64,000 bases of DNA from Candidatus Contendibacter sp. (GTDB taxonomy: Bacteria; Pseudomonadota; Gammaproteobacteria; Competibacterales; Competibacteraceae). The stretch's first letter is position 1; each line of letters begins with the position of its first letter. The notes beneath the pieces are model-generated. The model was given only the letters and a program-made list of their open reading frames with translations, did no database searches and was not told where the DNA came from. Made by a program: the position numbers and the translations under genes. Shown piece by piece: positions 12,615 to 20,274 of the stretch. The DNA lies in the NCBI GenBank assembly GCA_029624765.1, contig JARSSO010000016.1:1-64000 (forward strand). Direction: 5' to 3'.

Positions 12615-13370
12615 TTAAGGCTGGTTGATCATGCTGGCCAGACAGGCCGCGCCAAAACCGTTGTCGATGTTCACCACGCCCACCCCGCCGACGCAGGACG
12701 TCAGCATCCCCAGCAGCGCCGACAGCCCGTTGAAATTGGCCCCGTAACCGACGCTAGTCGGCACGGCGATCACGGGGCGGGCCACCAGGCCGGCCACCAC
12801 GCTGGCCAGCGCTCCTTCCATGCCGGCGATCACGATGCAAACCCGCGCCGCGCGGATCACGTCCAGCCGAGCCAGCAGGCGATGCAGCCCGGCCACGCCC
12901 ACGTCGTTGATCCGCTCGATCCGGTTGCCGAACAGCAGCGCGGTTTCCGCCGCCTCCTCGGCCACCGGCTGATCGGACGTGCCGGCGGTCACGATGGCGA
13001 TGTAGGCTTCAGTCAGGGGGCGGATGCAACGCTGAATAACGATGACGCGCCCCAGCGGGTTGTAGCGGGCCGCCGGCCAGAGTTCCGCCACGGCCTCGTA
13101 CATCTCCACCGTGGCGCGGGTGGCGAGAATGTCGCCATCGCCTTCCAGCAGGGCGGCGACGATGGTCTTGACTTGGGCGACGGTCTTTCCAGCGCAATAA
13201 ATCACCTCGGGATGACCACGCCGCAATTCGCGGTGGCTGTCGAGCACCGCCTCGCCCAGATCGCGAAACGGCAGTTCCCGCAATCGGTCCACCGCTTGGT
13301 CCACCATCAGTTCGCCGGCGCGGACCTGCTCCAGCAACGCCCGCAAGGTTTCCTCGCGCACGCCACTCAC
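12615..13370 (-). CDS. larB: LarB, pyridinium-3,5-biscarboxylate mononucleotide synthase
   Basis: First enzyme of nickel-pincer nucleotide cofactor synthesis: it carboxylates nicotinic acid adenine dinucleotide and releases AMP. The 251 residues show the family layout. A short helical N-terminal part is followed by an AIR-carboxylase (PurE)-like domain with ATRATVEMYEAV, TAGTSDQPVAEEA and the C-terminal SVGYGANFNGLSALLGML and NIDNGFGAA blocks. Its ATG overlaps the larE stop (ATGA), so translation is coupled. PurE itself is excluded by the length and the LarB-specific C-terminus. Confidence 0.93.
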   Translation of the reverse strand: MSGVREETLRALLEQVRAGELMVDQAVDRLRELPFRDLGEAVLDSHRELRRGHPEVIYCAGKTVAQVKTIVAALLEGDGDILATRATVEMYEAVAELWPAARYNPLGRVIVIQRCIRPLTEAYIAIVTAGTSDQPVAEEAAETALLFGNRIERINDVGVAGLHRLLARLDVIRAARVCIVIAGMEGALASVVAGLVARPVIAVPTSVGYGANFNGLSALLGMLTSCVGGVGVVNIDNGFGAACLASMINQP

Positions 13371-14188
13371 TCCGCCAGCGGGCGCACGTTGAAGCTGCCC
13401 ATCCGATAACCCCGCAAATCCAGGGTCACGTACTGAAAGCCGCAGCCGGTCAGCGCCGCCGTCACCTGGTCGGCGACGGCTTGGTCCAGCAAGCGGGGAT
13501 GCTCGGCTGGATCCACCTCGATGCGCGCCAGATCGCCGTGACAGCGCACGCGAACCGCACGGAAACCCAGCGCCCGCAACGCTTCCTCGGACGCCTCCAC
13601 CCGCCGCAATAAATGGAGATCGACCTGGGTGTCGTGCGGCAATCGCGTCAGCAGGCAGGCCGAGGCGGGTTTGTCCCAGACCGGCAGGTTCAGGGCGCGG
13701 GCGTAACGGCGAATCTCGGTCTTGCCCAATTCGGCTTCCAGTAGCGGGCTGCGAACCTCCAGCTCGCGCAAGGCCCGCATTCCCGGCCGGTAGTCCGAAA
13801 GGTCGTCCCGGTTGGTGCCGTCCGCGAGCCAGGGAAATCCTTCCTCGGCGGCGGCGGCCTTCAGTTCGGCGAACAGGGCTTGTTTACAGCGGTAGCAGCG
13901 ATCAGGCGGGTTACGGACGATCTCTGGCGGTATCGGCAGGTTCAGCACCCGGTGGCGTACATCCAACATCCGGGTCAATTCCTCGACCTGGACGATTTCG
14001 TAGGTCGCCATGTAGGGCGTCGCCACGGTCAGTGCCAGCACCCGGTCTCCCAGCGCCAGCCGGGCCGCCGCCAGCAACAGGCTGCTGTCGAGTCCGCCGG
14101 AGCAGGCCACGGCAACCGAACCCAGCTCGCGCAGCAACTCCAGCAGACGTTGAAAGCCAGTCTCGGCCAATGCAATGTCGGCGCTCAT
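13367..14188 (-). CDS. larE: LarE, ATP-dependent sulfur-transfer enzyme
   Basis: Adds sulfur to the pyridinium biscarboxylate nucleotide, giving the dithiocarboxylate precursor of the nickel-pincer cofactor. An N-type ATP pyrophosphatase P-loop SGGLDSS lies at about 30-36. Cys178 in PASACLLTR matches in context the sacrificial cysteine of Lactiplantibacillus LarE (Cys176). Cys98 and Cys101 (CYRC) form a further pair, so a [4Fe-4S]-dependent, non-sacrificial mechanism known for some LarE proteins is also possible. Length 273 residues. The gene overlaps larC upstream and larB downstream by four bases each. Confidence 0.93.
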   Translation of the reverse strand: MSADIALAETGFQRLLELLRELGSVAVACSGGLDSSLLLAAARLALGDRVLALTVATPYMATYEIVQVEELTRMLDVRHRVLNLPIPPEIVRNPPDRCYRCKQALFAELKAAAAEEGFPWLADGTNRDDLSDYRPGMRALRELEVRSPLLEAELGKTEIRRYARALNLPVWDKPASACLLTRLPHDTQVDLHLLRRVEASEEALRALGFRAVRVRCHGDLARIEVDPAEHPRLLDQAVADQVTAALTGCGFQYVTLDLRGYRMGSFNVRPLAE

Positions 14189-15387
14189 GGAGACGACCGC
14201 GCCGGTTCCGGCCCCAGTTCGTAACTCGACAAAGCTTCCCGCACCGCCGCGTAGACCGCGTGAATCGGCACGCGCCGTTCCAGCGCCAGTCGCTTGCAGT
14301 CTTCGTATTCCGGTTTACCGCGCAGTGGCCGGCCTTGGTGGTGGGCAAGCTTGACGGTCACTTCACCGTAGCGGGTCGTCACTTGCAGAAGTTCCCGCGC
14401 CAGCGCGGTGCGGGTCACCGGGTACTGACGCACGCCCAGAGTGGTGGTTTCAATCAGCAACAATTCGGTCAGGGTCGGCCCCAGATCCGGCGCGCATAAC
14501 ACGCATAACACGGTCGCCGGTCGGTTCTTCTTCATCAGCGCCGGCGCGAGCCACGCATCGTTCGCCCCCGCCGCGAACAGCCGCTCCAACACATGGTCGT
14601 AGCACTCCGGGTTCATGTCGTCGATGTTGCATTCCAACACGCACAATTCCCGCCGATCCTCGCGATCCGCCAGCCACTCGCCCAGGCAAACCCGCAGCAC
14701 GTTGGGGATGGGGCCGTCGTGATGGCCGATGCCATGGCCGACCCGGTGGATGATCAGTTCGGGGCGCGTCACGAATTCATCGACCAAGGTGGCCAGCAGC
14801 GCCGCGCCGGTCGGGGTGGTCGCCTCGAACGGCGCACCGCCCAGCTTGACCGGAACGCCCTTGAGCAATTCCAGGGTCGCCGGGGCGGGGGCTGGCAGCA
14901 CGCCGTGCTCGCAGTGCGCCATGCCACCGCCCAATTCCACCGGCGAACACAGCACGCGATCCACGTTCAGCCGGTCCAGGGCGATGACGCCGCCGACGAT
15001 GTCCACGATGGCGTCCAGCGCGCCCACTTCGTGAAAGTGGATGCGATCCGGCGAGGTATCGTGAATATGCGCCTCGGCCTCGGCCAGCCGGCGGAATACC
15101 GCAATGGCCCGGCTTTGCACCGACTCCCGAAGCAGGCTGGCGCCGATGATCGCCTCGATCTGGCGCAGATCGCGGTGCGCGGGCTGGTTCGGGTCCGTCA
15201 CCACCCGCACCTGGGTACCGAACACGCCCTTGCGGCTGGCCCGCGTGGCCTGCACGCCGTAACCCTCCATGCCGAGTCCGGTCAGTTCGAGGACCAGTTC
15301 GTCGTAGTCCACGCCCAAGTCGAGCAGCGCCGCCAGGTGCATGTCGCCACTGATGCCGGCGAAGCAGTCGTAGTACAGGACGCTCAT
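14185..15387 (-). CDS. larC: LarC, nickel insertion protein of pincer cofactor synthesis
   Basis: CTP-dependent cyclometallase that inserts Ni into the dithio-pyridinium nucleotide. The protein has 400 residues, undivided, unlike the frameshifted LarC1/LarC2 of some Firmicutes. The N-terminus is the family signature YYDCFAGISGDMHLAALLDLG; HFHEVGALDAIVDIVG and NIDDMNPECYDHV follow. It lacks the very His-rich insert of some LarC proteins. It lies 33 bases after the polyferredoxin gene and overlaps larE. The target enzyme, LarA or a LarA-like racemase/epimerase, is not in the window. Confidence 0.93.
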   Translation of the reverse strand: MSVLYYDCFAGISGDMHLAALLDLGVDYDELVLELTGLGMEGYGVQATRASRKGVFGTQVRVVTDPNQPAHRDLRQIEAIIGASLLRESVQSRAIAVFRRLAEAEAHIHDTSPDRIHFHEVGALDAIVDIVGGVIALDRLNVDRVLCSPVELGGGMAHCEHGVLPAPAPATLELLKGVPVKLGGAPFEATTPTGAALLATLVDEFVTRPELIIHRVGHGIGHHDGPIPNVLRVCLGEWLADREDRRELCVLECNIDDMNPECYDHVLERLFAAGANDAWLAPALMKKNRPATVLCVLCAPDLGPTLTELLLIETTTLGVRQYPVTRTALARELLQVTTRYGEVTVKLAHHQGRPLRGKPEYEDCKRLALERRVPIHAVYAAVREALSSYELGPEPARSSP

Positions 15388-15420
15388 CGCCGCCGTGCGT
15401 CCGTGGTGAATCGGTGCCGG

Positions 15421-17013
15421 TCAAAATGGAAATTCACCTTGCGTCTTCTCTCGCTCAAGGGGTTTGGAAGTGGGGCGCGTGGCCTGTTGCTGGACTGGGT
15501 GGCCGTCCACGTAAATGGCTCGGTGTGGCCGGGCCGGACAGGCATTCTCGCAGGCGCCGCAACCGACGCACAGCGTTTCCCGTACTTCCGGGATCGTCAG
15601 GCCATCCCGGTAGGGGATCATATGCACCGCCTTGGTGGGACAATATTCGTCGCAGGCGCCGCAGGCGGTGTGATCGGTGTACACGATGCAATTGTCGCGA
15701 ACGAAGTGGGCCACGCCGATCTGGACGGTTTGCTTGGCGGCCAAGGCCAGCGGCCGGATCGCGCCGGTCGGACAAACCTGGCCGCAAAGATTGCATTCGT
15801 AGCTGCAATAACCGCTGGCGTAGTCCATGCGCGGTTGCAGCAGGCCGGACAGGCCGTAATCCAGCAACGCCGGTTGCAACACGCCGTAGGGGCAGGCGCC
15901 GACGCATAGATGACAGGCGGTGCAGAGATCGTTGAAGCGGGCAATATCGCCGACACCGGGGGGCGCTGTCGGCCAGGTTTTGCGGTTGACCAGCGCCGTC
16001 GGAACGCGATTGTGAGGCTTGGCTTCTACCGGTTTTAACTCGGGCAGCGCCGCCCAGCCAACCAGCGCCGTTGTCGCGCTCCGCAGCAATGCCCGCCGCG
16101 AAACTCCCTTCTCTCCGGTGGAGAGGGAGGCCAAGGGTGAGGGGTGAAGCTTCACCGGCGCCGACCGCGCGTAGCCGATGCCGTGCGCCTCGCAAACCGT
16201 GATGCAATTGAAGCAGGCCACGCAGCGGCTGAAATCGATCTCCTTGGTTTTCAGCCGGATGCAGCCCGCCTTGCAATGAATCGAACATTGGGCGCAGACG
16301 AGGCAAGCGTCTTTGGGAATCCGAATCTTGAAGAGCGCGAAGCGCGAGACCAGCCCCAGCAACGCGCCCACTGGACAGAGTGTGTTGCAGAACAACCGGC
16401 CATGCCGGGCGCTCAGCCAGATCAGCCCGGCCAGGAACAGGATTGGAAACGCCAGCGTGGCCAGCGGCGGCGCTTTCCACGTCAAGGGGAATGGCCCGTA
16501 CAGCCCCAGGGTTTCGAGCAACGATCCGACGCCGTTATGAGCGATGATGTAGAGCGGCCGCAGCAGATCGCTGGCGATTCGGCCGAAGTTGCTGAACGGA
16601 TCCAGCAGGCTCAGCGCCAGGGTGCTGCCGCTCAGGAACAAGCCGACCGTCAGCGCCAGCACGCCGTAGCGCAACGCATCATGCGGTTTTTGAGGTCTGA
16701 ACTTGATCTTGCGCGGTTTGCGCAGCTTGTCCGCGACGCGAATGATGATGTCCTGCAACGTGCCCAGCGGACAGATCATCGAGCAGTACACCCGGCCAAA
16801 CAGCAGGGTCAGCCCCAGCACCAGCACGAATCCGGTGGCGACCAGAGCGAAGGTCTGGGTGAAGTTCAGCAGCGACGGCACGAACTGTGGATACCGCGCG
16901 GCTTGCGCGAGCGGCGGGCTGAACCGGTCGAAATCCACGAACAGCAGCGTGGTCAGCACCAGGAAGATCAGCGAAACCACGACCCGGATTTTTTTGAGCC
17001 ACATCTGATTCAT
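15421..17013 (-). CDS. Membrane polyferredoxin, NapH/NapG-like fusion
   Basis: Iron-sulfur electron-transfer protein of 530 residues. The N-terminal half is NapH/NosR-like: about four to five membrane segments in the first 210 residues, the CxxxCP motifs YCSMICPLG and FCNTLCPVG, then two ferredoxin clusters (CLVCAQCSIHC, CVACFNCITVC). The C-terminal half has four more [4Fe-4S] motifs in a NapG-like order (CTACHLCVGACP, CNLCGQVCP, CGACDEYCP, CVGCGACENACP). The halves are joined by a linker that includes a palindromic repeat and then SRRALLRSATTALVGW, which resembles a NapG twin-arginine signal or an extra membrane helix. No nitrate reductase genes are nearby; it heads the larCEB unit. Its electron donor and acceptor are unknown. 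Confidence 0.85.
   Translation of the reverse strand: MNQMWLKKIRVVVSLIFLVLTTLLFVDFDRFSPPLAQAARYPQFVPSLLNFTQTFALVATGFVLVLGLTLLFGRVYCSMICPLGTLQDIIIRVADKLRKPRKIKFRPQKPHDALRYGVLALTVGLFLSGSTLALSLLDPFSNFGRIASDLLRPLYIIAHNGVGSLLETLGLYGPFPLTWKAPPLATLAFPILFLAGLIWLSARHGRLFCNTLCPVGALLGLVSRFALFKIRIPKDACLVCAQCSIHCKAGCIRLKTKEIDFSRCVACFNCITVCEAHGIGYARSAPVKLHPSPLASLSTGEKGVSRRALLRSATTALVGWAALPELKPVEAKPHNRVPTALVNRKTWPTAPPGVGDIARFNDLCTACHLCVGACPYGVLQPALLDYGLSGLLQPRMDYASGYCSYECNLCGQVCPTGAIRPLALAAKQTVQIGVAHFVRDNCIVYTDHTACGACDEYCPTKAVHMIPYRDGLTIPEVRETLCVGCGACENACPARPHRAIYVDGHPVQQQATRPTSKPLEREKTQGEFPF
16105..16143. repeat. Palindromic repeat in frame within the polyferredoxin gene
   Basis: CTCTCC/GGAGAG (16111-16116 with 16120-16125) flanked by GGCC and GGGTGAGGGG. 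It is a diverged relative of the element in polA, also preceded on the minus strand by CCCTCACCC. It is translated as PSPLASLSTGEKGV between the two halves of the protein. Confidence 0.7.
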
Positions 17014-17057
17014 GGTCGCCTGCTTTCAAATCTTTGCCAGCTTTGAGCGAGGCACGG

Positions 17058-17657
17058 TCAGGATGAACTTTCGGTGTTTGGTGACGCTTCCGGCAAGCCT
17101 GTTCCTTCGTACAGTTCCGCCAATCGAATCGTCAGACCGGCGCAGGGCAGAGTTAATTCCGCTTGTGGATCGCTGAATTCCGCCCGCCGCCAGTCGCTGT
17201 CTTCCCGCCAATGCAGGGCGGCGCCGATCCGGTCCTGCTCCAGCAGCAGATAGGCGTGCAGGCTGTCCAGCCGGGCGTAGGCGAAGAGTTTTTCCCGCTG
17301 ATCGGTTCGGGCGGTTCCGCTGGACAGCACTTCGACAAGCAGGCAGGGCCGGGTCCGGTAGTACGGGTCACGGTCGTCGGGGTCGCAACAAACCATCAGG
17401 TCGGGGTAGTAGAAAATCTGCACTCCCAGTTCCTTGAGGTGCAGCTTGACGTCGGCGACGAATACCTCACACGGCGAGCCGCGCAAGTGACCCATCAATC
17501 GACTGGCTAGATTGAGGGTAATTCGATTATGCCGGGTGCTGGCCCCGGCCATGGCGTAAATTTCGCCGTTGATATACTCGTGCTTGATCTCGCTGCGTTC
17601 CTCGAAAGCAAGGTAGTCCTCCACGGACAGCCAGCGGGGTTGAAGTTGCGCGGACAT
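17058..17657 (-). CDS. Uma2 family (DUF820) putative endonuclease
   Basis: A 199-residue protein of the Uma2/DUF820 family, part of the PD-(D/E)xK nuclease superfamily. The nuclease-like residues are Asp in YYPDLMV, Glu in LVEVLSS and Lys in REKLFAY. The N-terminus WLSVEDYLAFEERSEIKHEYINGEIYAM is the usual family opening (quoted in part: EDYLAFEE, KHEYINGEIYAM). The family is often present in many copies, especially in Cyanobacteria and Chloroflexi; its role is not settled. It stands alone between the polyferredoxin operon and coaBC. An isolated copy like this may have been acquired by transfer, but base composition does not show it. Confidence 0.85.
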   Translation of the reverse strand: MSAQLQPRWLSVEDYLAFEERSEIKHEYINGEIYAMAGASTRHNRITLNLASRLMGHLRGSPCEVFVADVKLHLKELGVQIFYYPDLMVCCDPDDRDPYYRTRPCLLVEVLSSGTARTDQREKLFAYARLDSLHAYLLLEQDRIGAALHWREDSDWRRAEFSDPQAELTLPCAGLTIRLAELYEGTGLPEASPNTESSS

Positions 17658-17765
17658 CAGGGTTTCTCTCCTTCCGGTTGCCTGCTCTGGCCGCGCGTCG
17701 TTCCGGCGTTGACCGAACAGGCTGTGGATTGCCCCATTGCTTACAAGTTTAAGGATTTTGAGAAG

Positions 17766-19028
17766 CTATCCCCTCCACAACCGATACCGCTCCGCGATCA
17801 GCGCGATGAGCTGTTGCCCCAGCAGCGTTTTATCCGCCAGCGGCAACACCCGATCCCCGCCTTCCCAGAGGACGTGCAGTTCGTTCTGCTCGCTCTCGAA
17901 ACCGCTACCGGCCACGCCGACCCGGTTGGCGGCGATCATGTCGAGATTCTTGCGGCGGCGCTTGTCTTCGGCGTACTGCAAAACATCGTGGGTTTCGGCG
18001 GCGAAGCCCACTGTAAAAGGCCGGTGCGAACGCAACGTGGCCACGTCCGCCAAAATGTCGGGATTGCGCACCAGTTCCAAAGTCAGCGCGTCGCGGGTTT
18101 TCTTGATTTTCTGTTCGGTGGGATTGGTAGGGCGATAATCGGCGACGGCGGCGGTGGCGATGAAAATATTCGCCTGCCGAACCCGCCGCATCACCGCTTC
18201 ATGCATCTCCAACGCGCTTTCCACGTCGATCCGTTCGACGCCGGGCGGGGTTTTCAGGCTGACCGGACCGCTGACCAGCACCACTCGCGCGCCCGTCGCC
18301 GCCGCCGCGTCCGCGACGGCGAAACCCATTTTCCCGGTGCTGCGGTTGCTGATGAAACGCACCGGGTCGAGCGCCTCGCGAGTGGGACCGGCGGTGAGCA
18401 ACACGGTTAAACCTTGCAGGTCGTTGGGCGCGGGCTGCGGCGGGAGCGGGGCTGGCGTTTCTGGCGGCTCCTTCCGCGCGCCGAGCATTTCGACGACCAG
18501 ATTGCACAGTTCCAGCGGCTCCAGCATCCGCCCCGCGCCGATTTCGCCGCAGGCCTGCTCGCCAACGCCCGGCCCCCAAATCCTGACGCCGCGCCGCGCC
18601 AGCAGCCGGCAGTTGTCTTGAGTGGCGGGGTTTTGCCACATCAACCGGTTCATCGCCGGGGCGATGGCGATGGGTCGGTCGGTCGCCAGGCAGAGCGTGC
18701 TGAGCAGGTCGTTGGCCAAGCCGTGGGCCAGCCGGGCGATGCAATCGGCACTGGTGGGGGCGATCAGGATCAGATCGGCCCAGCGCGCCAGTTCGATATG
18801 CCCCATACCGGCTTCGGCGTCGACGTCCAGCAGTTCGGTGCGCACCGGCCGGCCGGATACCGCCTGAAAGGTCAGCGGACCGATGAACGCGGTCGCCGCC
18901 GGGGTCATTACCACCTGCGTCTCGGCACCGGCTTCGCGCAGGCGGCGAATCAAGTCGGCGCTTTTGTAGGCGGCGATGCCACCGGTGACGCCAAGCAGAA
19001 TGCGTTTTTGGGCGAGAGGTTGCGACAT
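17766..19028 (-). CDS. coaBC: Bifunctional phosphopantothenoylcysteine decarboxylase / phosphopantothenate-cysteine ligase
   Basis: Makes 4'-phosphopantetheine for coenzyme A: CoaB ligates cysteine to phosphopantothenate using CTP, then flavoprotein CoaC decarboxylates the product. The 420 residues split into an N-terminal flavoprotein domain (about 1-185) and a C-terminal CoaB domain (about 205-420). The first shows [14 protein letters not shown], the PAMNRLMW substrate clamp and GRMLEP. The second shows [25 protein letters not shown] and the AVADYRP loop. It is divergent from radC, an arrangement common in Gammaproteobacteria. Confidence 0.96.
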   Translation of the reverse strand: MSQPLAQKRILLGVTGGIAAYKSADLIRRLREAGAETQVVMTPAATAFIGPLTFQAVSGRPVRTELLDVDAEAGMGHIELARWADLILIAPTSADCIARLAHGLANDLLSTLCLATDRPIAIAPAMNRLMWQNPATQDNCRLLARRGVRIWGPGVGEQACGEIGAGRMLEPLELCNLVVEMLGARKEPPETPAPLPPQPAPNDLQGLTVLLTAGPTREALDPVRFISNRSTGKMGFAVADAAAATGARVVLVSGPVSLKTPPGVERIDVESALEMHEAVMRRVRQANIFIATAAVADYRPTNPTEQKIKKTRDALTLELVRNPDILADVATLRSHRPFTVGFAAETHDVLQYAEDKRRRKNLDMIAANRVGVAGSGFESEQNELHVLWEGGDRVLPLADKTLLGQQLIALIAERYRLWRG

Positions 19029-19471
19029 GGCGGAGCTCCGCGCGGGATCATGGGATTCGCGGCTAGCTTACGGCGAAACCCAGCGGATGTCTTGAAGGCG
19101 CGGATATAAAAAGGGCGTCCAACCGCGCATCGATAATGACACGATTGGACGCCATGGTCCGCGACGGCGGCCCCCGTTAGCCGCCCGAATCCGCATCGCT
19201 TCCGAACCCGATGGGCTGGTGGACGCGAATTCTTGAGGATAGGGAAAGCAATCCGATTGCCAACTTATTCATATAATTGTTTTTAAGTTAATTTTTTCAG
19301 ATTACAGTCGTGCATGGGCCGAGAGGCGCGGGGTGGTCCGCCTCAATCGGGTGCTTGATCGGGGCCGGTTGCCTCATCATGAAGCATGGAAGCGAGGATC
19401 GCGCGCCGTGGGGAACGTCCGTCGAATCCGGTATGATTCCAGCCGCCATATCAACCAAGGAGGAAGGCCCG
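19029..19471. other. Intergenic region between coaBC and radC
   Basis: 443 bases without a convincing gene. It holds an inverted repeat GGCGTCCAA (19114-19122) / TTGGACGCC (19145-19153) with a 22-base loop next to the coaBC start. An AT-rich stretch at 19260-19305 includes TATAAT (19272-19277), which lacks a clear -35 box. A frame continuing upstream of radC has no family similarity before the chosen start. Confidence 0.5.
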
Positions 19472-20146
19472 ATGTCCATTCGCGACTGGCCCGACGACGA
19501 GCGTCCCCGCGAGAAGCTGTTGCAACGCGGGGTTTCCGCCCTGTCCGACGCCGAACTGCTGGCGATTTTCCTGCGGGTCGGGACCCGGGGCCGCAGCGCG
19601 GTGGACCTCGCTCGCGACATGCTCAAGCAACACGGCGGCTTGCGCCGCCTGCTGGAACTCGATCAAAAGGAATTCTGCGCGACGCCGGGACTGGGGTTGG
19701 CCAAGTACGCGCAGTTGCAGGCGGTGTTGGAGCTGGCCCGGCGTCATTTGGAGGATACCTTGCAACGCGGCGACGCCATTCAAAGCGTGGCCGACACCCG
19801 CCGCTACTTCATGGCCCGGATGCGCCATCACTCCCACGAGGTGTTCGCCTGCCTGTTCCTGGACAACAAGCATCGGGTGATTCACTACGAGGAACTGTTT
19901 TACGGCACCATCGACAGTTCCTCGGTGCATCCGCGCCAAGTTGTGAAGCGGGCGCTGTATCACAACGCCGCCGCCGCCATCGTGGCGCACAATCATCCCT
20001 CCGGCATCGCCGAACCCAGCCGCGCCGACGAGACGATCACCCTGCGGCTGAAGGAAGCCCTGGCGCTGGTGGATGTCCGCTTGCTCGATCACATCGTGGT
20101 CGGCGACAACCAGATCGTGTCGCTGGCGGAGCGTGGCGTGTTGTAG
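19472..20146 (+). CDS. radC: RadC family JAB-domain protein
   Basis: A 224-residue RadC-type protein, historically called a DNA repair protein, though this role is disputed; the exact activity is unknown. The N-terminal helix-hairpin-helix region (about 1-100, [19 protein letters not shown]...) is followed by a JAB/MPN metalloprotease-like domain. The metal site is H173-N-H175 with Asp186 ten residues later, the intact JAMM pattern. AAGGAGGAAGG lies just before this ATG and decides the start; the frame is open 54 codons further upstream. Divergent from coaBC. The usual rpmB-rpmG pair does not follow here. Confidence 0.94.
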   Translation: MSIRDWPDDERPREKLLQRGVSALSDAELLAIFLRVGTRGRSAVDLARDMLKQHGGLRRLLELDQKEFCATPGLGLAKYAQLQAVLELARRHLEDTLQRGDAIQSVADTRRYFMARMRHHSHEVFACLFLDNKHRVIHYEELFYGTIDSSSVHPRQVVKRALYHNAAAAIVAHNHPSGIAEPSRADETITLRLKEALALVDVRLLDHIVVGDNQIVSLAERGVL

Positions 20147-20226
20147 TTTCGTCCCACGGCGCGTATTGGCGATCACGGCGGCGGATTGGCCGGTGCGAGA
20201 AGGACGGTCGCGCGTTATTTCTGGGA

Positions 20227-20256
20227 TAAAAAAACCGGCGGGGTCACCGCCGGTTT
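20227..20256 (-). terminator. Rho-independent terminator of the pilM-Q unit
   Basis: On the minus strand, a 10-bp perfect stem (AAACCGGCGG at 20232-20241 paired with 20247-20256) is followed by seven T (20234-20228). It closes transcription of the Big-like gene and pil genes and may also stop radC transcripts from the other side. Confidence 0.85.
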
Positions 20257-20274
20257 AGGAGGTCTACCGCTCGA

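Noticed and set aside
13009-15909. Long plus-strand frames opposite the lar genes and polyferredoxin
   Set aside because: Low-complexity His/Gln/Val/Gly composition typical of antisense of GC-rich genes; the minus-strand genes have full family motifs.
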